The position numbers and the translations under genes are program-made. The notes below the pieces were generated by a model. That model saw only the letters and a program-made list of their open reading frames with translations. It searched no databases and had not been told where the DNA came from. A stretch of 64,000 nt of DNA from Paludibacteraceae bacterium. Its GTDB lineage: Bacteria; Bacteroidota; Bacteroidia; Bacteroidales; Paludibacteraceae. Positions 8,824-16,992 of the stretch are shown one piece after another; position 1 is the first letter of the stretch; every line of letters starts with the position of its first letter. The DNA is taken from the NCBI GenBank assembly GCA_028694915.1, contig JAQVJY010000001.1:124001-188000 (forward strand), read 5' to 3'.

Positions 8824-9276
8824 TTAAACCTGCTCAGGAGTTGCAGTTAGTGGCTCGTATGGATAGACGTCGAGTATGTTGGTTTCAGTGACAGAGGCAA
8901 TTTCGTAATCGCCTAAAGCACCTTTCATACGCTCAATTAGCGTGTCAACGGCATTTTTGAAACTAGACGCTTGAACCATTACATTTTGTGCAATTCGTTT
9001 CTCTACACCTTTGTTTTCGTCTACAGATAAGTAGTTTATTTTACAACGATACCATTTGTCGCCATCTTCATTGTAGAACATTTCGGCAATTTTTGTCCGT
9101 TTAATATCTGCAATAAGCATTTCGCCTGTGACAAACGGATTCACTTCTTTAGCAATGCGAGCTTCAGCTTCGGTAAACGACAAGGCATCTACTAAGAAAG
9201 GTTCTGTTACTTTTTTAATTAATCCATCTTCGCCTTGACGGTCGAACGTTACTTTACAAGTGAACCAAGTATACAT
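8824..9276 (-). CDS. DUF4494 family protein
   Basis: A 150-residue soluble protein with no signal peptide and two similar halves: each begins with a Tyr/Trp plus Cys-Lys strand (MYTWFTCKVTF and DKWYRCKINYL) followed by a strand-helix with ALSFTEAEARI or ASSFKNAVDTL. The repeat suggests a duplicated domain. This matches a Bacteroidetes-restricted family of unknown function. It lies between a lipoprotein gene and yggS with very short gaps, so it is co-transcribed with a PLP-homeostasis gene; any functional link is only inference. Confidence 0.75.
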   Translation of the reverse strand: MYTWFTCKVTFDRQGEDGLIKKVTEPFLVDALSFTEAEARIAKEVNPFVTGEMLIADIKRTKIAEMFYNEDGDKWYRCKINYLSVDENKGVEKRIAQNVMVQASSFKNAVDTLIERMKGALGDYEIASVTETNILDVYPYEPLTATPEQV

Positions 9277-9291
9277 AAATATATTTTTAGA

Positions 9292-10134
9292 TTATTCTTC
9301 TGTTGAAATTTTGTTTAATAAAAAAATATCCGATTCAGATGATGATTGGTAGTTGTTACGTTTCATAATAGCCATAAACTCTTTTAATGTTTTGGTGCTT
9401 TCTGCATCTGGATGCTCTGCAATGTAATTGATGACTGTTTGACGGACTTCAGGATTTAATTTTTTCGTTTCCCATTCAAAAGTTGCAGAATTGTCTGCTC
9501 CTGCCAATAAGAGCGCTAAATAAAATTTCTGACAAGCCACTATTTGTGGGTACAACTCATCTTTAGGGAATTTATAGGCCATGTCATCGCACATTTTAAG
9601 ACGATCGCCCAATTCTTGGTACGAGATGGTGATAGAGGCATCTTGTAATGAGGGGTCTTCTACTTCTAGTTCTGCCAACTTTGCTAAATCGCGTTCGGCT
9701 TCTGATAAATATTTCCAAAATAGTTCAGCTATATACATCGGCATAATTTCCGATTCGATGTAACCTTCGGCACTATAAATAATGATGCCATATTCGCGCA
9801 ATGGTTCTACTGATTTATTTAATGAATCAATTTGTGCTTCAATGTGCTCAGAATCATCACTGCTTAATATGGTATTGTATTTTTCTTCTATTTGCTCTGC
9901 CTCTTTTTGGGCACACATACCAATGTAGCTTGTAAATCGCTCCTGTAAATCGATGGCTTGCTCAGGCGTAAACTCATTCGCCTCAGTAATCATTAAATGG
10001 GCTTTTTTAATATTTTCTAAGGTAATAGGTTTAGTTAAATCTAGCGTTTTTACAATCGACTCATATTGACGCTTTGCATTATTGCATCCAGCTAACAGAA
10101 GGACTGAAAGAATAAGAGTAAAAATCTTTTTCAT
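9292..10134 (-). CDS. Lipoprotein of unknown function, helical
   Basis: About 280 residues. The start at 10134 gives a classical lipoprotein signal (MKKIFTLILSVLLLAGCNN, lipobox LAGC); an in-frame ATG 45 bases upstream would put a poor 15-residue tail before it and would overlap the predicted -7 promoter element. The mature part is acidic and mainly alpha-helical, with no domain that I recognise. It is the first gene of the DUF4494/yggS operon. Likely tethered to the inner leaflet of the outer membrane or to the inner membrane. Confidence 0.75.
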   Translation of the reverse strand: MKKIFTLILSVLLLAGCNNAKRQYESIVKTLDLTKPITLENIKKAHLMITEANEFTPEQAIDLQERFTSYIGMCAQKEAEQIEEKYNTILSSDDSEHIEAQIDSLNKSVEPLREYGIIIYSAEGYIESEIMPMYIAELFWKYLSEAERDLAKLAELEVEDPSLQDASITISYQELGDRLKMCDDMAYKFPKDELYPQIVACQKFYLALLLAGADNSATFEWETKKLNPEVRQTVINYIAEHPDAESTKTLKEFMAIMKRNNYQSSSESDIFLLNKISTEE

Positions 10135-10176
10135 AGTTGTAAAATTTACACAGATAGATAGATTGAAATCGTTTTG

Positions 10177-10184
10177 CAAAAGTA
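10177..10184 (-). promoter_or_regulatory. -7 promoter element for the lipoprotein/DUF4494/yggS operon
   Basis: TACTTTTG on the minus strand fits TAnnTTTG and is followed by CA. No clear TTTG at -33. About 45 bases upstream of the chosen start. Confidence 0.45.
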
Positions 10185-10227
10185 CTATAATTTTCTAATG
10201 TTTTCTCACCGTTTTCAAAAATTAGTG

Positions 10228-10235
10228 TATATTTG
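10228..10235 (+). promoter_or_regulatory. -7 promoter element upstream of the META lipoprotein
   Basis: TATATTTG fits TAnnTTTG. No matching TTTG upstream. It would leave a leader of about 125 bases before 10370. Confidence 0.4.
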
Positions 10236-10369
10236 TGCGAGTTTTTTTACGCGATGCAACGACTTATTCTTGAATCTATTTAAGCCTTATTTAATCAGTG
10301 TTTAGAGTTAATTGATGTGTGGTGTAAATGATTTCTAATTGTCTAATTATTAATGTAAAATAAATAAAA

Positions 10370-10999
10370 ATGAAAAAAACAACATCCTTTTTAGTGCTTG
10401 CGGGCGTAGTTGCCTTATTGGCGAGCTGCTGTGGAAACAAATGTGAGAAACTTGATTTCTTGCAAAAAGACCTTGTGGTTGTGTCACTTCAAGGTGAGCA
10501 CATCTGCTGTAGCAACCCTCAACCACCAACCATGTTTTTCGATACTATTGAGTCACGTTTGTCGGGTAGTACTGGCTGCAATCGTTATTTTGCTCAGTAT
10601 CAAATGACGGATAGTACGGTGCAATTCAATATGCCTGGGTCTACGCGTATGGCGTGTGATTCGGCAGCTAATGCTTTAGAAGTAAAAATGCTTGAGGTTT
10701 TGAATTTGACAAATCGTTACGAAGTAACTAAAGATGAACTTATTTTGAAAAATGGTGATACCGTTTTGGCCGTTTTAAAAGAGATGAAACGCCCAGAAGA
10801 TCGCTGTTGTGGTGGTGACGACAAAGGTGGTTGTAAAGGCAAAGAGGCAACCCCTTGTGTTGAAGACACTGCTCATCACTGTTGTGAACATGCCGAAGCT
10901 GTAGAGGCAGAAAAGGCTTGCTGCAAAGGTGAAACTGATAAAAAATGCACTCAACCTTGTGAAACACCTTGTGGTTCTCACGCAGAAAAGACCCATTAA
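10370..10999 (+). CDS. META-domain lipoprotein with a Cys/His-rich C-terminal tail
   Basis: A 209-residue lipoprotein: signal MKKTTSFLVLAGVVALLASC with the lipobox Cys at 20, then an HslJ/META-like domain (about 30-138) marked by SRLSGSTGCNRYFAQY and GSTRMAC. The last 67 residues (143-209) are unlike a normal META protein: charged, low complexity, with 11 Cys (146, 147, 155, 163, 171, 172, 184, 185, 193, 197, 201), many as CC pairs, and 5 His. This looks like a metal-binding or redox tail. META proteins are linked in E. coli to heat-shock and novobiocin resistance (HslJ). The tail's function is inference. Confidence 0.8.
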   Translation: MKKTTSFLVLAGVVALLASCCGNKCEKLDFLQKDLVVVSLQGEHICCSNPQPPTMFFDTIESRLSGSTGCNRYFAQYQMTDSTVQFNMPGSTRMACDSAANALEVKMLEVLNLTNRYEVTKDELILKNGDTVLAVLKEMKRPEDRCCGGDDKGGCKGKEATPCVEDTAHHCCEHAEAVEAEKACCKGETDKKCTQPCETPCGSHAEKTH

Positions 11000-11007
11000 T
11001 TCGAAGC

Positions 11008-11709
11008 ATGACTTTATTTTATGCCCCTGATATAGCTCAGACTCCTTTTCTAAATGAAGAGGAGTCTTTGCATTGTGCAAAAGTGTTACGACTCAAGGCC
11101 GGTGATGTGGCTCATGTGATTGATGGCGTAGGCGGCTTATATCAAGTCGAAATTGTCGCACCACATGCCAAGCATACTGAAGTTCGGATACTTTCAGTAC
11201 AACATGATTTTGAAAAACGTCCATTTCGTATTCATTTAGCTGTGGCGCCTACCAAAAACAGCGATCGGTTCGAATGGTTTATTGAAAAGGCCACAGAAAT
11301 TGGTGTTGACACCATAACGCCTTTATTGTGTCGTTATTCTGAACGAAAATTGATAAAGCCAGAGCGTATTGAGAAAATTTTAATTTCGGCTTCCAAACAA
11401 TCGCTCAAAGCCTTTGTTCCCAAGTTGAATCCTATGACTCCTTACACTGAATTCATGAATTCGGTGACCGAACCTCATCGTTTCATAGCACACTGTTACG
11501 AAGCAGAAAAGACTCATTTACTGCATAGTTGTCCTCCTCATTCGGATGTGCTTGTTTTGGTTGGTCCAGAGGGAGATTTTAGTTTGGATGAAGTGCGTTT
11601 GGCGCTTGATAATCAGTTTAAAGCAGTGACTTTGGGCAGCAGTCGTTTGCGTACCGAGACGGCTGGCGTGGTTGCTTGCCATTTAGTAACGGTGGTTAAT
11701 TCCCTCTGA
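11008..11709 (+). CDS. rsmE: 16S rRNA (uracil1498-N3)-methyltransferase RsmE
   Basis: A 233-residue SPOUT-class methyltransferase that methylates U1498 of 16S rRNA with S-adenosylmethionine. An N-terminal PUA-like part (CAKVLRLKAGDVAHVIDGVGG) is followed by the knot domain with KATEIGVDTITPLLCRYSE, VLVLVGPEGDFSLDE and TLGSSRLRTETAG, the SAM-binding knot signatures. The ATG at 11008 (MTLFYAPD) is the family start; the in-frame ATG at 10969 lies inside the preceding gene. It begins 8 bases after the META gene stop and may be co-transcribed with it. Confidence 0.93.
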   Translation: MTLFYAPDIAQTPFLNEEESLHCAKVLRLKAGDVAHVIDGVGGLYQVEIVAPHAKHTEVRILSVQHDFEKRPFRIHLAVAPTKNSDRFEWFIEKATEIGVDTITPLLCRYSERKLIKPERIEKILISASKQSLKAFVPKLNPMTPYTEFMNSVTEPHRFIAHCYEAEKTHLLHSCPPHSDVLVLVGPEGDFSLDEVRLALDNQFKAVTLGSSRLRTETAGVVACHLVTVVNSL

Positions 11710-11772
11710 TAAAGATTTGATAATGAGTTTAGTTCTTTGTTAATCGACAATTTTATTTTTTTTATAGAAACG

Positions 11773-11804
11773 TTTGCACAACTAAAAAAAAAAGTGTACT
11801 TTTG
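11773..11804 (+). promoter_or_regulatory. Strong Bacteroidetes-type promoter for rplU-rpmA
   Basis: TTTG (11773-11776), 20 bases including an A10 run, then TACTTTTG (11797-11804) followed by CAGTCC. The same CAGTCC follows the rpsO -7 element. The transcript would have a leader of about 85 bases. Confidence 0.75.
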
Positions 11805-11896
11805 CAGTCCGATTCGTAAAGAGGTTCGAAAGTAGCGCTGTCATGTTGATTTTGGCATCTCACCTCCCGGTCTAATTAAATTAATTTTTACAGCAA

Positions 11897-12211
11897 ATGT
11901 ATGCAATTGTAGAAATCCTTGGACAACAATTCAAGGTTGAAGCGGGCAAAAAACTTTTTGTACACCGCATGAATGAAGCTGAACGTGGTTCGAAAGTTGA
12001 GTTCGAAAATGTATTGTTAATTGACAATGATGGTAAAGTAGCTGTAGGTGCTCCTACTGTGAAAGGTGCTAAAGTGGTAGCTGAGGTAGTTTCTCACGTT
12101 CGTGGTGAAAAAATCCTTGTTTTCCACAAAAAACGTCGTAAAGGTCACCGTAAATTGAACGGACACCGTCAAGACTTTACAGAACTTATGATTAACGAAA
12201 TTGTAGCTTAA
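11897..12211 (+). CDS. rplU: 50S ribosomal protein L21
   Basis: A 104-residue protein of normal L21 length, with [20 protein letters not shown] at the start and the 23S rRNA-binding basic loop [16 protein letters not shown] near the end. Located in the large ribosomal subunit. It has its own strong promoter and a leader of about 85 bases and is followed 21 bases later by rpmA, the usual pair. Confidence 0.97.
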   Translation: MYAIVEILGQQFKVEAGKKLFVHRMNEAERGSKVEFENVLLIDNDGKVAVGAPTVKGAKVVAEVVSHVRGEKILVFHKKRRKGHRKLNGHRQDFTELMINEIVA

Positions 12212-12232
12212 CCCTTTAAAATTTAGAAGAAA

Positions 12233-12493
12233 ATGGCACATAAGAAAGGAGCTGGTAGTTCAAGAAATGGTCGCGAGTCAGAAAGCAAACGACTCGGCGT
12301 AAAAATATTTGGTGGACAATTTGCTAAAGCTGGCAATATTTTAGTTCGTCAACGTGGTACAGTACACAATCCAGGTGAAAATGTAGGTCTTGGTAAAGAT
12401 CATACTTTATTTGCATTAGTTGATGGTGTTGTGGTATTCCGCAAAAAACGCGATAATAAATCATTTGTTTCTGTTGAAAAGATTGAAGCATAA
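12233..12493 (+). CDS. rpmA: 50S ribosomal protein L27
   Basis: An 86-residue protein starting [20 protein letters not shown], with no extra N-terminal residues, so it needs no Prp-type protease processing as in Firmicutes. The flexible N-terminus reaches the peptidyl-transferase centre. The [11 protein letters not shown] and [10 protein letters not shown] segments are the family signature. Second gene of the L21-L27 operon, followed by a terminator. Confidence 0.97.
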   Translation: MAHKKGAGSSRNGRESESKRLGVKIFGGQFAKAGNILVRQRGTVHNPGENVGLGKDHTLFALVDGVVVFRKKRDNKSFVSVEKIEA

Positions 12494-12513
12494 GGTATTT
12501 TTATCTTCATATA

Positions 12514-12550
12514 AAAGAAAGCTGTTCAATTTGGACAGCTTTCTTTTTTC
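12514..12550 (+). terminator. Terminator of rplU-rpmA
   Basis: A 12-bp stem AAAGAAAGCTGT (12514-12525 with 12535-12546) with a short loop, ending in a T-rich tract to 12549. Confidence 0.85.
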
Positions 12551-12564
12551 TTCTCTTTCTGTTG

Positions 12565-12598
12565 AAAAAAAAGAAGCATTCGTGTGGAATGCTTCTTT
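12565..12598 (-). terminator. Terminator of yebC
   Basis: A 12-bp stem (12570-12581 with 12587-12598, AAAGAAGCATTC and complement), 5-base loop, and eight T residues on the minus strand (12572-12565). It faces the rpmA terminator. Confidence 0.85.
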
Positions 12599-12621
12599 AA
12601 ATTTGTTAAGAAAAGATGTAT

Positions 12622-13350
12622 TTATTCCTCGTCGTCTGATTCCACCATGTTGTGGAAAACATTTTGAACGTCTTCGTCTTCTTCCAATTTCTCAATTAAT
12701 TTGTTCACCGCTGCACGTTGTTCTGCTGTAAGCGTTTTTTGGTCGTTTGGAATGCGTACAAATTCGCTACTAGTAATTTCAAACCCGTTTTCTTCTAAAT
12801 ATTTTTGAATAACCGAGTTTTGTGCAAATTCACCGTATATAATCATTTCTCCTTCGTCTTCTATTAATTCATCTACACCAAAATCAATCAATTCAAGTTC
12901 TAAATCTTCGATAGAAACACCTGCTTTAGGAGCAACGTGGAATACGCATTTGTGATCGAATAAGAACTCTAAACTACCACTTGTACCTAATGAACCACCG
13001 CATTTGTTAAAATAACTACGTACATTGGCTACAGTACGTGTAGTGTTATCGGTAGCTGTTTCTACAAAGATGGCAATACCATGAGGACCGTAGCCTTCAT
13101 AGTTCATCTCTTTGTAGTCGGTAAAATCTTTAGAAGAAGCTTTTTTTACAGCGCGTTCTACATTTTCTTTCGGCATATTTTCTTTTTTTGCCGTTGCAAT
13201 CAAAGCTCTTAAACGAGGATTGTTTTCTGGATCTGGACCACTAGCTTTCACAGCAATGGTAATCTCCTTACCCAATTTGGTGAACACGCGAGCCATATTG
13301 CCCCAACGTTTAAATTTTCTTGCTTTCCGAAATTCAAATGCTCTTCCCAT
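12622..13350 (-). CDS. YebC/TACO1 family protein
   Basis: A 242-residue protein of the YebC family, with MGRAFEFRKARKFKRWGNMARVF-type N-terminus, the conserved KENMPKENVERAVKKAS and MNYEGYGPHGIAIFVE segments, and an acidic C-terminus. The family is annotated as transcriptional regulators (PmpR) in Proteobacteria, while recent work on members links them to relief of ribosome stalling, as for mitochondrial TACO1. The chain ends in DDEE, which is unusual only in its run of acids. Single gene with its own promoter element and terminator. Confidence 0.93.
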   Translation of the reverse strand: MGRAFEFRKARKFKRWGNMARVFTKLGKEITIAVKASGPDPENNPRLRALIATAKKENMPKENVERAVKKASSKDFTDYKEMNYEGYGPHGIAIFVETATDNTTRTVANVRSYFNKCGGSLGTSGSLEFLFDHKCVFHVAPKAGVSIEDLELELIDFGVDELIEDEGEMIIYGEFAQNSVIQKYLEENGFEITSSEFVRIPNDQKTLTAEQRAAVNKLIEKLEEDEDVQNVFHNMVESDDEE

Positions 13351-13437
13351 AGTAATTTGTAATTGAAAAATAGCGCTACCAGTGTAAGCGCTTTAGTATT
13401 AATAAAATTGTTTTGTACAGAATTTAAAATGCGGATG

Positions 13438-13445
13438 CAAAATTA
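13438..13445 (-). promoter_or_regulatory. -7 promoter element for yebC
   Basis: TAATTTTG on the minus strand, followed by CA; fits TAnnTTTG. No convincing -33 TTTG. Confidence 0.4.
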
Positions 13446-13544
13446 AAGAAAAAGTTCGAAAAAATAGCGATGGAATACAATTTTTTTGGATTTGATACGT
13501 AAATACTACGTTGTTATTTTTATAAGGTATCTACTTCACGCTTT

Positions 13545-13574
13545 TTTGTATCTCTATATTATTGATTACCTTTG
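13545..13574 (+). promoter_or_regulatory. Promoter for coaX and the genes behind it
   Basis: TTTG (13545-13548), 18 bases, TACCTTTG (13567-13574). The predicted transcript start is only about 10-15 bases before the ATG at 13594, which supports that start over the upstream ATG at 13486. Confidence 0.6.
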
Positions 13575-13593
13575 TACTTTCAATTTGCACATT

Positions 13594-14322
13594 ATGAATC
13601 TAGTTATTGATAGAGGAAATTCATCTACTAAAATCGCCGTTTTTGATCAGCGTCGTTTGGTCTATCAGGCTGTGCTCGATGTGTGTGAACCATCGGCATT
13701 AACTAGTGTGATAGCTACTTATTCTGTGCAACAGATTATTTATAGTTCGGTGGTTACAACAGAGCCATTTTTGTCTGATTTTTTGACAAATAACGCAGTC
13801 CGTTTTATTGATTTGACCAATTCTACGCCAGTTCCTATTAAAATAATCTATGAGACGCCACTCACCTTAGGACGCGACCGTATTGCTGCTTTGGTGGCCG
13901 CTTGGTCTTTGCAACCTCATAAAGCCGCTTTAGTCATTGATATGGGAACGTGCATAACATACGATTTTCTAACTGCCGATGGCGTTTTTGTGGGTGGCAA
14001 CATTGCTCCAGGTTTGGCAATGCGGTTGAAGGCGATGCACGCTTTTACGGGTAAATTACCAGAAATCGAGGTGGCTGAACCTACTGCGTATTTAGGTACG
14101 AGTACGCATCAAGCGATACTTGGCGGTGCTTATTGGGGTGTTTTACACGAAATAGAAGGGGTGATAGGTCAATTAAAGTTAAAATATGATGAATTTTCTG
14201 TTTTTTTGACCGGTGGAACGACAATTTACTTTGAAAAACAGATAAAAAATTGCATCTTTGCAGAACCAAATCTAGTTCTTATTGGTTTGAACGAAATACT
14301 CATTTACAATGATATACATTAA
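13594..14322 (+). CDS. coaX: Type III pantothenate kinase
   Basis: Phosphorylates pantothenate, the first step of CoA synthesis. About 242 residues, the usual length from the ATG at 13594. Motifs of the ASKHA fold are present: MNLVIDRGNSSTKIAVFD at the N-terminus (phosphate 1), the TPLTLGRDRIAALVAA region with the GxDR signature, LVIDMGTCITYDF (phosphate 2), FVGGNIAPGL and VFLTGG. The in-frame ATG at 13486 would add 36 hydrophobic residues not found in the family. The 3' end overlaps the next gene by 14 bases. coaC and coaB of the same pathway are at 24.6-25.8 kb. Confidence 0.93.
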   Translation: MNLVIDRGNSSTKIAVFDQRRLVYQAVLDVCEPSALTSVIATYSVQQIIYSSVVTTEPFLSDFLTNNAVRFIDLTNSTPVPIKIIYETPLTLGRDRIAALVAAWSLQPHKAALVIDMGTCITYDFLTADGVFVGGNIAPGLAMRLKAMHAFTGKLPEIEVAEPTAYLGTSTHQAILGGAYWGVLHEIEGVIGQLKLKYDEFSVFLTGGTTIYFEKQIKNCIFAEPNLVLIGLNEILIYNDIH

Positions 14323-15580
14323 ACGGTTGTTTCTATCTTCAAAAACTCTTGGCGTAAAACTTTTTGCATTAGTATGTGTGTTGACTTTTACAGCATACAC
14401 TAGTGCACAAAATAATACGAATTCGCCTTATACTCGATTTGGTTATGGACGTTTAGAAGATCCAGGTTTTTCTAGAAGTCAAAGTATGGGCGGCGTCGCC
14501 TACGGGTTACGTAGCCGTGTGAATATGAATCCTGCTAACCCAGCTTCCAACAGTAGTATTGATAGTACCAGTTTTTTATTTGAATTTGGTGTTTCAGGTT
14601 TGTATTCCAATTTCTCATCAGGTTCTAATAGTGTGAATACATTTACTAGTAATTTGGATTATTTGGCATTTCAATTACCTATCACAAAATGGATGGGTAT
14701 GAGCGCTGGGTTGATTCCGTATTCATTCGTTGGTTATAATTATGGAACGGTCGATTCCGTTTCTTCTACACTCACACAGTCGCAAACGTTTTATGGAACA
14801 GGTGGCATTTCGCAAGCTTATGTGGGCATTGGTGCAACTTTTTGGAAACGTTTATCGTTGGGTGTGAATATGTATTATATGTTTGGTTCTATCAACAATG
14901 TGCGTACTATGACTGCTACATCGTCGAGTGTAACTACTTATGCCACAAGTCAAAACTCTAATTTGTATGTTCAGAATTTGAATTTTCGTTATGGATTGCA
15001 ATATCAAGAAACATTTGGTCGGCACAGTTTTTGTATTGGACTAGTATACGATCGTTTATCAAAATTAAATGGTGAATTTACGCAAATAACCACAGGTGTT
15101 GTGAGCGATACGGTTAGTTCTGATTCGTTGAAATTTGATATCCCATCGTTATATGGTGGTGGTTTTACATATACTTACGACGATCGATTAACCGTTGGAG
15201 CAGATTATACCTTTCAGGAATTTTCGAAAGCGCGTTATTATGGTAAAACTGATACGTTGAGCAATCGTTATAAAGTTTCGTTAGGTGGTGAATATATTCA
15301 TAATCCTAATGGTAACAAATATATAGATCGTATGCGTTGGCGTTTAGGTGCAAATTATTCCAATTCGTATGCGAAATTCAACAATATAGGTACACAAACC
15401 ATTGCCGTGAGCTGTGGATTAGGTTTTCCACTACGTACCACGAAAACGATGATTAATGTGAATTTTGAATATGGAAATATTGGCACAAGTCAGCACACGC
15501 TTTTGAGTGAGAATTATTTTAAAGTAGGAATTAATTTAACATTGAATGAGTTGTGGTTCTTTAAACAACGCATTCAGTAA
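14309..15580 (+). CDS. Outer-membrane beta-barrel protein of unknown function
   Basis: A 423-residue protein with an N-terminal signal peptide (cleavage likely after AYTSAQ near residue 34). The mature chain opens with NSPYTRFGYGRLEDPGFSRS and SMGGVAYGLR, then many amphipathic beta strands rich in aromatic and Ser/Asn residues, as in Bacteroidetes FadL/PorP-like barrels, and ends in an aromatic strand (LNELWFFKQRIQ). It overlaps coaX by 14 bases and precedes a TPR protein and lptC, a conserved-looking order. A role in envelope transport is inferred from context; the substrate is unknown. Confidence 0.75.
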   Translation: MIYIKRLFLSSKTLGVKLFALVCVLTFTAYTSAQNNTNSPYTRFGYGRLEDPGFSRSQSMGGVAYGLRSRVNMNPANPASNSSIDSTSFLFEFGVSGLYSNFSSGSNSVNTFTSNLDYLAFQLPITKWMGMSAGLIPYSFVGYNYGTVDSVSSTLTQSQTFYGTGGISQAYVGIGATFWKRLSLGVNMYYMFGSINNVRTMTATSSSVTTYATSQNSNLYVQNLNFRYGLQYQETFGRHSFCIGLVYDRLSKLNGEFTQITTGVVSDTVSSDSLKFDIPSLYGGGFTYTYDDRLTVGADYTFQEFSKARYYGKTDTLSNRYKVSLGGEYIHNPNGNKYIDRMRWRLGANYSNSYAKFNNIGTQTIAVSCGLGFPLRTTKTMINVNFEYGNIGTSQHTLLSENYFKVGINLTLNELWFFKQRIQ

Positions 15581-15597
15581 TAAAATCATAAATTTAT

Positions 15598-16992
15598 ATG
15601 AGTATGAATAGCAAAAATCTTTTAATCTTAGTATTTAGTGTTTTAACTACACTGAGTTGTGTAGCACAAAAAAGTAAAAAGTCAGCAGATGCTGAGACTG
15701 TAACTGCTCCAGCTGCTACCGAAAATCAAACTGAACAATCTGCTGAAGTATCAGAAGTTTGTTTGAATAATATTAGTTTATTTGCTGAATCGGCAAAATA
15801 TAAAAATTATGCAGATGCTTTAGCTCCTTGGCAAGCTGCTTATACTGAATGTCCTAGAGCTTCTCGTGCTATCTACACTTATGGATCGCGCATTTTAGCT
15901 TGGCAAATTGATAATGAAAAAGATGCGGCTGTAAAAGATCAATTAGTAACCAAATTGATGAAGTTGTATGATGACCAAATTAAATACTTTGGCAACGACA
16001 CGAAACAGCCTAGAGCCTATTTATTAGGGATGAAAGCGTATTATGCGTTATTGTATCGTCCAACAGATTATGCGACACCTTATCCATGGTTGGAAGAATC
16101 GGTTACAACGTTAGGTTTAAATTCACAACCAAGTTTCTTGCAACAGTTTGTTGTGGCATCGTCGGAATTATACAAAGCAGATGCTAAACGTGCTGAAAAA
16201 TTTATTCAAGATTATTTATTGGCAAATCAAATTTTGGAAACAAATGCGGCGAATGATCAGTTGAAAACAGCTGCTACTTTTGGTGAAGTGGACGCTTCGC
16301 TAGATGCATTGTTTGTTCAATCTGGCGTGGCTGATTGTGCTCAATTAGATAAAATTTATGGTCCACAAGTTCAGGCTCGTAAAGCAGACTATGATTTTTT
16401 GACTAATACCGTTCGTTTCTTTAAACGTTTAGGTTGTACCAGTTCTGATGTGTTCTTTAAAGCAGCTCAATATGCGCATGCCATCAAACCTAGTGCAGAG
16501 TCGGCTAATGGATGTGCAGAAATGGCTTATAATAAAGGTGATTTCAATAAAACGATAGAATATTACAAAGAAGCAGTTTCTTTGGCTACAAGTGACACAG
16601 AGGCTGCAGACTTCCTGTATAAAGTGGCTGTTATTTATAATGCTAAATTTGACAACTCAATCAAGTCACGTGAATTTGCACGTTTATCTATTGAACGTGA
16701 CCCTAACAAAGGTGCTCCATACATTTTGATTGGTTTGCTTTATGCTAACACACGTGGTATTTACGACAGTGCTACCTTAAATAAAACGGTTTATTGGGTA
16801 GCAGTAGATAAATTCCGCAAAGCACAACAAGTGGAACCAACCGAAGAGATGATTAATAAAACAAATGACTTAATTCGTACCTACAGTCGTTACTTCCCAA
16901 GTACCGAAGAGATTTTTTTCGAGCCTGATTTGGGCGCTGGAAAATCATTTTTTGTGGGTGGATGGATTGGAGAAGCAACTATTTGTCGTTAA
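15598..16992 (+). CDS. Periplasmic tetratricopeptide-repeat protein of unknown function
   Basis: A 464-residue protein with a signal peptide (MNSKNLLILVFSVLTTLSC; the Cys near 20 is followed by VAQ, so either a lipobox or ordinary cleavage after VAQ). A second ATG at 15604 could be the true start. The rest is alpha-helical with TPR-like units, clearest near AEMAYNKGDFNKTIEYYKEA and LYKVAVIYNAKFDNS. It sits 17 bases after the beta-barrel gene and abuts lptC. It may be a partner of the barrel protein; this is inference. Confidence 0.7.
   Translation: MSMNSKNLLILVFSVLTTLSCVAQKSKKSADAETVTAPAATENQTEQSAEVSEVCLNNISLFAESAKYKNYADALAPWQAAYTECPRASRAIYTYGSRILAWQIDNEKDAAVKDQLVTKLMKLYDDQIKYFGNDTKQPRAYLLGMKAYYALLYRPTDYATPYPWLEESVTTLGLNSQPSFLQQFVVASSELYKADAKRAEKFIQDYLLANQILETNAANDQLKTAATFGEVDASLDALFVQSGVADCAQLDKIYGPQVQARKADYDFLTNTVRFFKRLGCTSSDVFFKAAQYAHAIKPSAESANGCAEMAYNKGDFNKTIEYYKEAVSLATSDTEAADFLYKVAVIYNAKFDNSIKSREFARLSIERDPNKGAPYILIGLLYANTRGIYDSATLNKTVYWVAVDKFRKAQQVEPTEEMINKTNDLIRTYSRYFPSTEEIFFEPDLGAGKSFFVGGWIGEATICR

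Noticed and set aside
12420..12731. Plus-strand frame across the rpmA end and into yebC
   Set aside because: It spans two opposing terminators and the antisense of yebC; shadow frame.
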